The position numbers and the translations under genes are program-made. Below are positions 42,529-50,970 of a DNA stretch of 64,000 nucleotides, piece after piece. Source of the DNA: Ruminococcus sp. (GTDB lineage Bacteria; Bacillota; Clostridia; Oscillospirales; Acutalibacteraceae); contig JALELS010000002.1 of assembly GCA_022768065.1 (NCBI GenBank), forward strand, positions 1 to 64,000, read 5' to 3'. The notes beneath the pieces are model-generated. The model was not told where the DNA came from. It saw only the letters and a program-made list of their open reading frames with translations, and made no database searches. Numbering within the stretch: the first letter of the stretch is position 1; each line of letters opens with the position of its first letter.

Positions 42529-43408
42529 TTTTCTTCACCGAACCTTTCTGGAAATTGCCGAGGACAAGTATAAGCAAGAACAAAACAGCCGTAATGAGTT
42601 TTAAGAGATTAGCCGGCAAGCCGAGGCTTATTGCAATTTGTATGCACGCTTTATAAATTACGCTGCCGAATATTACGGCGGTGGTACCCTTTATAAAGCT
42701 TACGCGCCTGAAAAGCGTTGTTCCTATAATTACCGCAGCGAGACCGAATACTATCTGACCGGTTCCCATTGTAGCGGAAAACGAGCGCTGTTCCTGACAG
42801 GCAACGGCACCTGAGAGAGCCACAAGAGCGTTTGATATTACAAGTCCGATTATTTTGATTCTGCCCTTGTCCTTTGAGAGAGAGGTAACAAGCACGCTGT
42901 TATCGCCTACCGCACGAAGTAAAAATCCGTTTTTCGTCTTAAAGTAAAGGTCAAGAAGCACCTTGCAGACTATCATTATAATTGCGGAAACGATAAGTTT
43001 TCTTAAAATAAGCGACATCGAGCCGAAAACAGACATTGTAACGGGCGACGTGAACACGGTGTCGATTTCACGTGCGATTGAGAGGTTTGAACCGGCTATC
43101 TGAAGATTTATGGAAAACAAGGCCGTCATTGTAATAATACCCGAAAGCAGGTCGCGTACCTTTAAGCGGACGTGAATAAATCCCGTGACAAATCCGGCAA
43201 GAGCTCCGACAAGAAGCGATACTAAAAGCGAGAGAAAAGGGTTTACGCCCTTCACCAGCAAAACAGCCGTTACGGCAGCTCCCAAAGGGAAGCTGCCGTC
43301 CACGGTAAGGTCGGGGAAATCCAATATTTTATATGTTATGTACACGCCGAAAGAAAGCAGGGCGTATATAAAGCCTTGAGTTAATGTGCTTATAATAAGA
43401 TCAAGCAT
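42515..43408 (-). CDS. ABC transporter permease, tryptophan transporter (TrpY-like)
   Basis: This 297-residue membrane protein has eight to nine helices and belongs to the BPD_transp_2 (branched-chain/ribose-type) permeases. It carries ILDFPDLTVDGSFPLGAAV near residue 30 and the EAA-like region GIITMTALFSINLQIAGSNL. It forms the channel for the substrate delivered by the binding protein encoded upstream, 14 bases away, in the same T-box-controlled transcript. Confidence 0.9.
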   Translation of the reverse strand: MLDLIISTLTQGFIYALLSFGVYITYKILDFPDLTVDGSFPLGAAVTAVLLVKGVNPFLSLLVSLLVGALAGFVTGFIHVRLKVRDLLSGIITMTALFSINLQIAGSNLSIAREIDTVFTSPVTMSVFGSMSLILRKLIVSAIIMIVCKVLLDLYFKTKNGFLLRAVGDNSVLVTSLSKDKGRIKIIGLVISNALVALSGAVACQEQRSFSATMGTGQIVFGLAAVIIGTTLFRRVSFIKGTTAVIFGSVIYKACIQIAISLGLPANLLKLITAVLFLLILVLGNFQKGSVKKNVRA

Positions 43409-43422
43409 TCTTTTACACTACC

Positions 43423-44388
43423 TTATTTACATTCTATTGCCTTTGCGGCTACATCCGACGGAACGGTAATTCCCATAGCTGTTGCGGCGTCGGAATTTAT
43501 ATATGTGTTATACTCCGTTACGGTTTCGTACGGAAGATCGGATGCCTTGGCTTCGCCCTTTAAAATCTCAGCAGCAAGCTTACCTGCCATTTTACCGAGC
43601 TCTATATAATCGATACCGGCAGACGCCACACAGCCTTTTTTAACCTGCTCAATTTCGCTGCCGTATACGGGAATACCTGCGGCGTTTGTCTTTTCAAGTA
43701 TTGACGGAAGAACGCCTACAACATTATTGTCGGTAAGATTTGTAATGCAATCTACATTTTTGTTTATAAGAGTATCGGCAGCCTGTGTAACGGACGCCTG
43801 GTCCGCAACGCCTATTGCCTCAATGGTAAATCCGTAGTTACCTGCTTTTTCTTTATACTCGGCAATTGCTGATACTGAATTCGGTTCGCTTGTGGTATAT
43901 ATAATTCCGATTGTTTTGGCATCCGGCTGAAGCTTTCTTATAAGCTCAAGCTGAGGGTCTACGGGGAGTTTATCGGAAACGCCCGTTATGTTGCCTGTTG
44001 TGAGACCGGCTTCACCGGGGTCTGTTATGGCGTTGAATACAACGGGAATGTTTTTATCCTCTGCCGCGGCGTAACAAGCGGTTGCCGAGGGAGTGGCTAT
44101 TGCGCACATGAGCGCGACGTTTTTGGAAGAGAAGTTATTTGCTATCTGTGTTGCGGTAGCATTGTCAAAGGAGGCGTTCTGATAATCTATTGTGTAATCC
44201 TTGCCCTCTGTGAGCCCTGCCTCTTTAAGTCCGAGCAGGAAGCCCTCACGGCAATTGTCAAGCGAAGCGTGCTCGCCGTACTGACTTATGCCTATTACCG
44301 GAACCTTATCTTTTTTTGCCGTACAGCCTACAAAGAACAATGTTATTGCCGCTAAAATTACCGCTACTGTTATTTTTATTTTTTTCAT
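43423..44388 (-). CDS. Tryptophan ABC transporter substrate-binding lipoprotein (TrpX-like)
   Basis: This 321-residue protein has a lipoprotein signal (hydrophobic helix ending LFFVGC, Cys near residue 22). The two-lobed binding protein then begins PVIGISQYGEHASLDNCREG and includes VTGVSDKLPVDPQLELIR and the hinge YTTSEPNSVSA. The family is COG2984, in which the Trp-T-box-linked members are called TrpX. Ligand specificity rests on the leader RNA rather than on binding residues that I can verify. It is the first structural gene after the leader. An AAGGAG site precedes the ATG. Confidence 0.88.
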   Translation of the reverse strand: MKKIKITVAVILAAITLFFVGCTAKKDKVPVIGISQYGEHASLDNCREGFLLGLKEAGLTEGKDYTIDYQNASFDNATATQIANNFSSKNVALMCAIATPSATACYAAAEDKNIPVVFNAITDPGEAGLTTGNITGVSDKLPVDPQLELIRKLQPDAKTIGIIYTTSEPNSVSAIAEYKEKAGNYGFTIEAIGVADQASVTQAADTLINKNVDCITNLTDNNVVGVLPSILEKTNAAGIPVYGSEIEQVKKGCVASAGIDYIELGKMAGKLAAEILKGEAKASDLPYETVTEYNTYINSDAATAMGITVPSDVAAKAIECK

Positions 44389-44433
44389 GATGACAATCTC
44401 CTTAATTTTAAAATATAAATCGGTATATAATGA

Positions 44434-44481
44434 TTATAAATTTAAAAGTCGCCATCGCCATCGTCTTAAATAATGTTTCAT
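44434..44481 (-). CDS. Trp-containing leader peptide of the trpXYZ operon
   Basis: A 15-codon ORF, MKHYLRRWRWRLLNL, follows the T-box terminator with AAGGAG seven bases before its ATG and ends 45 bases before trpX. Two of its fifteen codons are TGG, for the rarest amino acid, in an Arg-rich run. The T-box before it also senses Trp. This recalls the Trp-codon leader peptide behind the T-box of the B. subtilis at (rtpA) operon. The peptide probably senses charged tRNA-Trp by ribosome stalling. An AU-only imperfect hairpin between the peptide and the trpX ribosome binding site might be the target, but it is weak. Confidence 0.7.
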   Translation of the reverse strand: MKHYLRRWRWRLLNL

Positions 44482-44502
44482 TCTTTTCTCCTTAGAAGCA
44501 AA

Positions 44503-44762
44503 TAAAAAAAGCCTTATCCCATATATGGGACAAGACTTTGAATCCTGCGGTACCACCCAAATTGCCGGAAAAACCGACCGCTCGTTTCTTATACTGACAT
44601 ATAAGCCGCTCTGATAACGGGTACGGAACCCGTCGGCCGCTACTCACAAACGCTTTCGTGCCGCCCTCATAAGTCCATTCACTGTACTCTCCCCTGCGGT
44701 ATTTCCACCGACAACCGCTCTCTGCAAGCTTTGAGTAAAGCTACTCTTCTTAATCACAGGTT
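44503..44762 (-). promoter_or_regulatory. T-box riboswitch, tryptophan-specific (specifier TGG)
   Basis: The minus strand holds the T-box core GGGTGGTACCGCAGG (around 44543-44558), the K-turn AGAGAG, the apical GGTGGAAATACC, and the specifier region GTGAATGGACTT with TGG at 44675-44677. The terminator AAGTCTTGTCCCAT/ATGGGATAAGGCTT followed by TTTTTT occupies 44503-44538. Uncharged tRNA-Trp would pair with TGG and with the T-box bulge, favouring the antiterminator and expression of the transporter. Upstream TTGACA (44804-44809) has a weak -10 about 18 bases later. Confidence 0.93.
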
Positions 44763-44927
44763 TTTTAGATGTTGGGATTATGTTATCACGGTGTTCTTTT
44801 TTTTGTCAAGAAAAAATTTGCAATTTATTCATATATTATCAATTTTGCGTCAAAACTCCTTATGATTGTACAAATCCCGAAAATATGTTTTATTTTGCGG
44901 AATATTTAAATAAATGCAGGTCTAATC

Positions 44928-44956
44928 TTGATTTTAGTGTGACATTGTGCTAAAAT
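44928..44956 (+). promoter_or_regulatory. Promoter of the opp operon
   Basis: TTGATT and TAAAAT are exactly 17 bases apart, about 120 bases before oppB. The leader between holds no recognised element. The ~160 bases between this promoter and the T-box promoter region are AT-rich with no gene. Confidence 0.65.
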
Positions 44957-45076
44957 GTACAAATAATATCGTCACAAATATCTGTAATTTAGCAATATTT
45001 GGTTGTTTGAGACAATAATACCAAAAGGCTTGTGGGTCTTTTGAAAAAAATACACAATAAACAGGGGGTCTACCAT

Positions 45077-45994
45077 TTGACCAAGTACATCATCAAGCGT
45101 ATTGCAATGGGTTTGCTCAGCATTTTCATTGTCGCCACGCTGACCTTTTTCCTTATGAACCTTGTTCCCGGCGGTCCGTTCGTTGCGGAAAAGTCCATAA
45201 GCAAAGCCGCACAGGAAGCTCTTGCATCCAAATACGGTTTGGACAAGCCTTTATTTGAGCAATATATAACATATATTACCGATTTCATTAAAGGCGATAT
45301 GGGCGTAAGCTTGCGCCAGAGAGGAAGAACGGTATCGGATATTATTTTTTCAAAATTCCCGGTATCGGCAAGGCTCGCCGGAATAGCGGTTCTCGTCTCT
45401 CTTCTTGTAGGCATACCGCTCGGATGCCTTTCCGCTTACAACCGAGGCAAATTTGCCGATAACTTTATTATAGTCCTCGCGACATGCGGCATCGCAATAC
45501 CGAGTTTTATAAGCAGCGTAATTTTATTGTATACTTTCGGCAGTAAGCTTAACCTGCTGCCCACGGTAGGGCTTAACACGCTGTCGTCATATATAATGCC
45601 TGTGACGGCGCTGTCAATTTACCCGACGGCATATATAACGCGTCTTATGCGGTCAAGTCTTTTGGACGTTATGGGTCAGGATTATATAAGGACCGCAAAA
45701 GCCAAGGGTCTTTCAAATTTCAAAATACTCTTTAAGCACGCTCTCAGAAACGCAATTCTCCCCGTAATAACTTACGTCGGACCGATGCTTGCAAGCCTTA
45801 TGACGGGTTCGTTTATCGTAGAACAGATATTCGCAATCCCCGGTCTCGGCCGTGAATTTGTCTCGGCTATGACCAACCGCGACTACACTATGATAATGGG
45901 AACGACAATAGTTCTCGCAACGCTTATTATAATTGCAAACGTCATAGTTGACATACTTTATAAAATAATCGACCCGAGAATCAAACTTAAGTAA
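45077..45994 (+). CDS. oppB: Oligopeptide ABC transporter permease OppB
   Basis: This protein of about 305 residues is a standard OppB: TKYIIKRIAMGLLSIFIVATLTFF at the N-terminus (outline), VPGGPF near residue 35, six membrane helices, and the EAA loop DYIRTAKAKGLSNFKILFKHALRNA (outline), which contacts the ATPases. The TTG start is chosen because AGGGGGT lies seven bases before it. A GTG 15 codons upstream has no such site. It is the first gene of oppBCDFA. Confidence 0.93.
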   Translation: MTKYIIKRIAMGLLSIFIVATLTFFLMNLVPGGPFVAEKSISKAAQEALASKYGLDKPLFEQYITYITDFIKGDMGVSLRQRGRTVSDIIFSKFPVSARLAGIAVLVSLLVGIPLGCLSAYNRGKFADNFIIVLATCGIAIPSFISSVILLYTFGSKLNLLPTVGLNTLSSYIMPVTALSIYPTAYITRLMRSSLLDVMGQDYIRTAKAKGLSNFKILFKHALRNAILPVITYVGPMLASLMTGSFIVEQIFAIPGLGREFVSAMTNRDYTMIMGTTIVLATLIIIANVIVDILYKIIDPRIKLK

Positions 45995-46009
45995 GGAGCG
46001 GCATCGCCG

Positions 46010-47050
46010 ATGAATAAAAAATTTCCGAGTCTGCATTTAAAGGCGGACGATTTTGTACCGGCTACATCCACGGAAAAAGAAAGCCTTGTTGTAATGCGCG
46101 ACAGCGTCAACTTTTGGAAGGACGGATTCAGACGTCTGCGCAAAAACAAGGTTGCCATGGTAAGCCTTGTCTTTATCATACTGATAATTATTTTCGCATA
46201 CATTTTACCGAGTTTTTGGCCATACAGCTATGAGCAGCAGATAAAATACAGCGAAAACCTCGCTCCGTTCCATTACAGCGAAACGGAACAGGCGCAAATA
46301 GACGCAGGTCAAAAGGTATTCCCGCATATCTGCGGAACAGACAAGCTCGGCAGAGACTTTGCCGTTCGCCTTATGATGGGCGCAAGAATAAGCCTCACGG
46401 TAGGTCTTGTATGCGCGGCGCTTGTACTCATAGTCGGTTCGCTGTTCGGCGCAATAGCCGGTTTTGCCGGCGGCTGGGTCGATAATATTATGATGCGTTT
46501 TACCGATATTTTGTATACCATTCCCGACATTCTTTTGATAATCCTGCTTGCGACGTCCCTGAAGCCGCGTCTTGAAGCGCTCTCTGCGACGCCCGGATTT
46601 ATGTGGATGCAGAAAATGGGACCTAACCTTATAGCGATATTCATTGTGTTTGTTCTGATATACTGGGTAGGTATGGCAAGAATAACACGTTCACAAATAC
46701 TTGTACTCAAGGAATCGGAATATGTTACCGCGGCAAAGGCGCTCGGCGCGAGCAATGCGCGCATTATAAGAAAGCACCTTTTGACGAACTGCATAGGTAC
46801 TCTTATAGTAACTACGACACTTCAGATACCCTCCGCCATATTCACCGAGAGCTATTTAAGCTTCCTCGGACTCGGCGTTACGGCTCCGATGCCGTCGCTC
46901 GGTTCTCTTGCCACGGAGGCTGTTAAGGGTATGAACACCTATCCGTACCTGCTGTTTTTACCCGCGGTGCTGATAAGCGTTATCATACTCGCCTTTAACC
47001 TTCTCGGCGACGGTCTGCGCGACGCGTTTGACCCGAAGCTCAAGAACTAA
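46010..47050 (+). CDS. oppC: Oligopeptide ABC transporter permease OppC
   Basis: This 346-residue permease has a long cytoplasmic N-terminus, a first helix near residue 45, an external loop with HICGTDKLGRDFAVRLMMGAR (outline), five further helices, and the EAA loop YVTAAKALGASNARIIRKHLL (outline). These are the usual OppC features. It forms the translocation pore with OppB. The ATG lies 15 bases after oppB. Confidence 0.94.
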   Translation: MNKKFPSLHLKADDFVPATSTEKESLVVMRDSVNFWKDGFRRLRKNKVAMVSLVFIILIIIFAYILPSFWPYSYEQQIKYSENLAPFHYSETEQAQIDAGQKVFPHICGTDKLGRDFAVRLMMGARISLTVGLVCAALVLIVGSLFGAIAGFAGGWVDNIMMRFTDILYTIPDILLIILLATSLKPRLEALSATPGFMWMQKMGPNLIAIFIVFVLIYWVGMARITRSQILVLKESEYVTAAKALGASNARIIRKHLLTNCIGTLIVTTTLQIPSAIFTESYLSFLGLGVTAPMPSLGSLATEAVKGMNTYPYLLFLPAVLISVIILAFNLLGDGLRDAFDPKLKN

Positions 47051-47065
47051 AGGAGGGTAAATACT

Positions 47066-48070
47066 TTGAGTGAAAAACTTTTGGAAATAAAAGACGAGAG
47101 ACTGTCGTTCTTTACTCCCGCAGGCGAAGTTAAAGCGCTTAACGGCGTTTCGTTTTCGATGGATGAGGGCGAGGTTCTCGGTATAGTCGGTGAATCAGGC
47201 TCCGGTAAATCCGTTACAGCCTATTCTATAATGGGTCTTACCGCTTACCCCGGCAAGCTTATAGGCGGAACAATCAGATTTAACGGTCACGAAATCGAAA
47301 AAATGTCCGAAAAGGATTTCAGAAAGATAAGAGGAAACGAGGTTTCCATAATCTTTCAGGACCCTATGACGAGTCTGAACCCCGTTTACACAATAGGCAA
47401 CCAGATAACAGAGGTTATAAGGCTGCACACGGATAAAGACAAAAAACAGGCATATGAGCGTGCAAAAGAACTTTTGGAGCTTGTCGGTATAAACGAGCCT
47501 ACAAAACGACTTAAACAGTATCCGCACGAGCTTTCGGGCGGTATGCGCCAGAGAGTTATGATTGCCATAGCGCTTGCCTGCGAACCGAAGCTTTTAATCG
47601 CCGACGAACCTACAACGGCTCTTGACGTTACAATTCAGGCGCAGATACTTGACCTTATGCAGGATTTGCGCAAAAAGCTCGGAATGAGCATAATTATGAT
47701 AACTCACGACCTCGGCGTAGTAGCGAGTATGTGCGAAAAAATAGCCGTTATGTATGCAGGTCACATAGTTGAATACGGCACGGCAGACGAGATATTCTAC
47801 GAGCCGAAGCACGAATACACAAAAGGTCTTATAAAGTCCATTCCTAAACTGAATGCCGAAAACACCGAAAGGCTTGTACCGATTGAGGGTCAGCCTGTCG
47901 ATTTGCTCAATCCGCCGGCAGGGTGCCCGTTTGCGCCGAGATGTTCAAAATGCATGAAGATATGCTTAAAGCAAATGCCCCCGAAAACGGAGCTCAGCGA
48001 CACACATTACAGCCATTGCTGGCTGCTTCAGAAAGAAGAATTTGAGGAAGGAGAGAAAAACTGTGAGTGA
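47066..48070 (+). CDS. oppD: Oligopeptide ABC transporter ATP-binding protein OppD
   Basis: This 334-residue ATPase has Walker A GESGSGKSVTAYS, IIFQDPMTSLNPVYTIG, signature ELSGGMRQRVMIA, Walker B LLIADEPTTALDV and the C-terminal oligopeptide domain with CPFAPRCSKCMKIC, whose Cys residues can bind an Fe-S cluster in this family. The start is TTG after AGGAGG. It overlaps oppF by eight bases. Confidence 0.94.
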   Translation: MSEKLLEIKDERLSFFTPAGEVKALNGVSFSMDEGEVLGIVGESGSGKSVTAYSIMGLTAYPGKLIGGTIRFNGHEIEKMSEKDFRKIRGNEVSIIFQDPMTSLNPVYTIGNQITEVIRLHTDKDKKQAYERAKELLELVGINEPTKRLKQYPHELSGGMRQRVMIAIALACEPKLLIADEPTTALDVTIQAQILDLMQDLRKKLGMSIIMITHDLGVVASMCEKIAVMYAGHIVEYGTADEIFYEPKHEYTKGLIKSIPKLNAENTERLVPIEGQPVDLLNPPAGCPFAPRCSKCMKICLKQMPPKTELSDTHYSHCWLLQKEEFEEGEKNCE

Positions 48071-49058
48071 CGATAAAAAGCTTGTAGAAGTACAGCACTT
48101 ACAGCAGTACTTTCCTGCCGGAGGCAGAGGCAAAAAGAAAAAATACGTTCAGGCGGTAGACGATGTTTCGTTTTACATCAAAAAGGGCGAAACTCTCGGT
48201 CTTGTCGGTGAATCGGGCTGCGGTAAAACCACCGTAGGACGCACTCTTTTAAGGCTTTACGAGCCTACCGACGGAACAATAATATATGACGGAGACGTTA
48301 TATTTGACAAAAAGAAAAAAATTGCGGTCAATATGCTGCCCTATCGAAGAAAAATGCAGATGGTCTTTCAAGACCCGTATGCGAGCCTTGACCCGCGTAT
48401 GACGATAGGCGATATTGTAGGTGAAGCTATTGACATTCACCACCTTGCCGCCAACAAAAAAGAAAGACGCGACAGAATCATATCTCTTCTTGAGACGGTC
48501 GGTCTTAACAGCGAACACGCAAACCGCTATCCGCATGAATTTTCCGGCGGTCAAAGACAGCGAGTCGGCATAGCGAGAGCGCTTGCGGTAAATCCCGAAT
48601 TTATAGTATGCGACGAGCCCGTATCGGCTCTTGACGTGTCTATTCAGGCACAGGTCGTAAATATGTTTGAGGATCTGCAAAAAGAGCTTAATCTCACCTA
48701 CCTTTTCATAGCACACGATTTAAGCGTTGTAAGGCATATTTCAAACCGCATAGGTGTTATGTACCTCGGTAAGCTTGTAGAACTTGCCGACAGCTATGAG
48801 CTTATAGCACGAAGCGCACACCCGTACACCAAAAGCCTTATTTCGGCTATACCGGAAGCCGACCCCAAAATAGCGCGTGCTTCACACAGAATACCGCTTG
48901 AAGGAGACGTTCCGAGCCCGCTTAACCCGCCGAGCGGATGTCGTTTCAGGACACGCTGCCCGTATGCGGACGGTCTTTGCGCCGAAAAGTGCCCGGAGCT
49001 TCGCGAAATATCGGCAGGTCACTTTGCTGCCTGCCACCACCTTGATAAGGTTAAATAA
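48063..49058 (+). CDS. oppF: Oligopeptide ABC transporter ATP-binding protein OppF
   Basis: This protein of about 331 residues has Walker A GESGCGKTTVGR, MVFQDPYASLDPRM, signature FSGGQRQRVGIARAL, Walker B FIVCDEPVSALDV and the C-terminal CRFRTRCPYADGLC motif. It pairs with OppD to power peptide import. The start is GTG behind AAGGAG. A seven-codon longer frame would start inside that site. Confidence 0.93.
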   Translation: MSDDKKLVEVQHLQQYFPAGGRGKKKKYVQAVDDVSFYIKKGETLGLVGESGCGKTTVGRTLLRLYEPTDGTIIYDGDVIFDKKKKIAVNMLPYRRKMQMVFQDPYASLDPRMTIGDIVGEAIDIHHLAANKKERRDRIISLLETVGLNSEHANRYPHEFSGGQRQRVGIARALAVNPEFIVCDEPVSALDVSIQAQVVNMFEDLQKELNLTYLFIAHDLSVVRHISNRIGVMYLGKLVELADSYELIARSAHPYTKSLISAIPEADPKIARASHRIPLEGDVPSPLNPPSGCRFRTRCPYADGLCAEKCPELREISAGHFAACHHLDKVK

Positions 49059-49135
49059 GTTGTTTATTGTGCATCTGGAGCGCAATGGATATATTTTAAA
49101 GCAGCGCGAGTTGCTAAAAGAAGGAGATGTATTTA

Positions 49136-50815
49136 ATGAAAACCAGAAGACTTATTGCTGCAATACTCGCAGTTGTCATGTGTCTGTCGGCAATGGCACT
49201 CCTGAGTTCGTGCGGCAACAGCAAGAAGGACGATGCCGGTATAACGGTTCAGATAGGATCTAACCCCGAGACACTTGATCCTGCTCTCAACAGTGCTGTT
49301 GACGGCGGCAATATGCTCATCACACTCTATGAGACTCTTCTCATAATTGATGAGGACAACAAGGTTCAGCCCGGTCAGGCTGAAAAGTACACCGTAAGCG
49401 ACGACGGTCTTACCTGGACATTCACAATGCGTGACGGTCTTAAATGGTCAGACGGCACAGAGCTTAACGCAAAGGATTTCGAATATACCTTTAAGCGTCT
49501 TGCAAACGTAGAGCTTGCCGCTCCCTATGCAGAGACTGTTATCGGTATGATCGACGGCTACCAGGACGCTATCGGCAATCCGGACGATGACGGTAAAACC
49601 ACCACCACTCCCGACCCCGAAAAGCTCAACGTAGTTGCAAGCGAGGACGGCAAGACTCTTACAATCAAGCTTGCTTACCCCTGCTCTTACTTTGACAAGA
49701 TTGTTGCATTCGGTACTATGAGCCCCGTACAGAAGGCTACTATTGAAGCTAACGGCGACTCTTGGGCTACAAAACCCGACACTTATGTCTGCAACGGTCC
49801 GTACATGATTACCGAGTGGACCCCCGGTGAGCGCATAGTATGCAAAAAGAACCCGAACTACAAGGGCGGTTGGGATTCTAAGCGCATAGTTAACAACAAG
49901 CTCACATTCTTGCTTCTTGAGAACCCGAGCGCTTCTTTCACCGCATACAACAGCGGCGAGGCTCAGCTCATTAAGGACGTTCCCACAGAGGAAATTCCGA
50001 CCCTCAAGAAATCTACCGACGGCGGCGACTTCTATGTTGACACCATTCTCGGTACCTATTACCTCAATATGAACCTTAACAGAGCTCCCTTCAACAACAA
50101 GAACGTTCGCAAGGCTCTTAACCTTGCAATTGACCGTGACTACATTGCAAACACAATAATGCAGGGCACATATTCCCCCGCTTATAACTTTGTAGGTCCC
50201 GGCGTTGTTGACAATGAGGGTATGTTCTTTGACAACGCAGTTAAGGCTAACGGCGGCGAAACCTATATCAGCAAGGATTATCAGGCTAACCTCGAAGAGG
50301 CTAAAAAAGCTCTCGCAGAGGCAGGCTATCCCGACGGTAAGGGCTTCCCGACCATCACCTATTCAACAAATGACGCAGGTTACCACAAGGCTGTTGCAGA
50401 GTATCTCCAGAATGCATATGCTCAGCTCGGTATCACAATGAAGATTGACATAGTTGAATGGTCTTCATTCACTCCTCAGCGTCGCGCAGGCGATTATGAT
50501 ATGGCTCGTAACGGTTGGGTTATGGACTACAATGACGCTTCCAATATGCTTGAACTCTTTGTTTCTACCAACGGTAACAACGATGGTAAATACAACAGCT
50601 CTGCATATGACGCCGACATTGCAAACTCCAAGGTTGCAGATTCCGCAGCTCACTTTGCAGCTCTCCATGACGCTGAAAAGAACATGATGGAAGATTATGC
50701 TTGCATCCCGATTGCTTATTACAATGACTTCTGGCTCCAGAAACCCGAGCTTAAAGGCGTATGGCACAGCCCGTACGGCTACTGGTACTTCCAGTACGCT
50801 ACCCTTGAGAAGTAA
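49136..50815 (+). CDS. oppA: Oligopeptide-binding lipoprotein OppA
   Basis: This protein of about 559 residues has a lipoprotein signal peptide ending ALLSSCGN, then the SBP_bac_5 domain: GSNPETLDPALNSAVDGGN, WTFTMRDGLKWSDGTELNAKDFEYTFKR (outline), and KNVRKALNLAIDRDYIAN. It captures external peptides for the permease. Codon choice (AAG, AAC, CTC, GGT) differs sharply from the rest of the operon and suggests much higher translation, as expected for a binding protein. The ATG is placed by AAGGAG ten bases upstream. Confidence 0.94.
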   Translation: MKTRRLIAAILAVVMCLSAMALLSSCGNSKKDDAGITVQIGSNPETLDPALNSAVDGGNMLITLYETLLIIDEDNKVQPGQAEKYTVSDDGLTWTFTMRDGLKWSDGTELNAKDFEYTFKRLANVELAAPYAETVIGMIDGYQDAIGNPDDDGKTTTTPDPEKLNVVASEDGKTLTIKLAYPCSYFDKIVAFGTMSPVQKATIEANGDSWATKPDTYVCNGPYMITEWTPGERIVCKKNPNYKGGWDSKRIVNNKLTFLLLENPSASFTAYNSGEAQLIKDVPTEEIPTLKKSTDGGDFYVDTILGTYYLNMNLNRAPFNNKNVRKALNLAIDRDYIANTIMQGTYSPAYNFVGPGVVDNEGMFFDNAVKANGGETYISKDYQANLEEAKKALAEAGYPDGKGFPTITYSTNDAGYHKAVAEYLQNAYAQLGITMKIDIVEWSSFTPQRRAGDYDMARNGWVMDYNDASNMLELFVSTNGNNDGKYNSSAYDADIANSKVADSAAHFAALHDAEKNMMEDYACIPIAYYNDFWLQKPELKGVWHSPYGYWYFQYATLEK

Positions 50816-50848
50816 TTTCTCTTAAAGCTCTAAGCACAAAACGGCGAT

Positions 50849-50882
50849 CGCCCGTACCTTAACCGGTACGGGCGGTTTTTTA
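50849..50882 (+). terminator. Terminator of the opp operon
   Basis: CGCCCGTACC and GGTACGGGCG pair perfectly and are followed by GTTTTTTATA. Confidence 0.9.
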
Positions 50883-50970
50883 TACGCTTGAAAAGGCCGG
50901 TACTGTATGTTAAAATCATTAAAAGCGCCGTACACACGGTAAAACGACATATTAAAGGCGGAAAGAAAAA

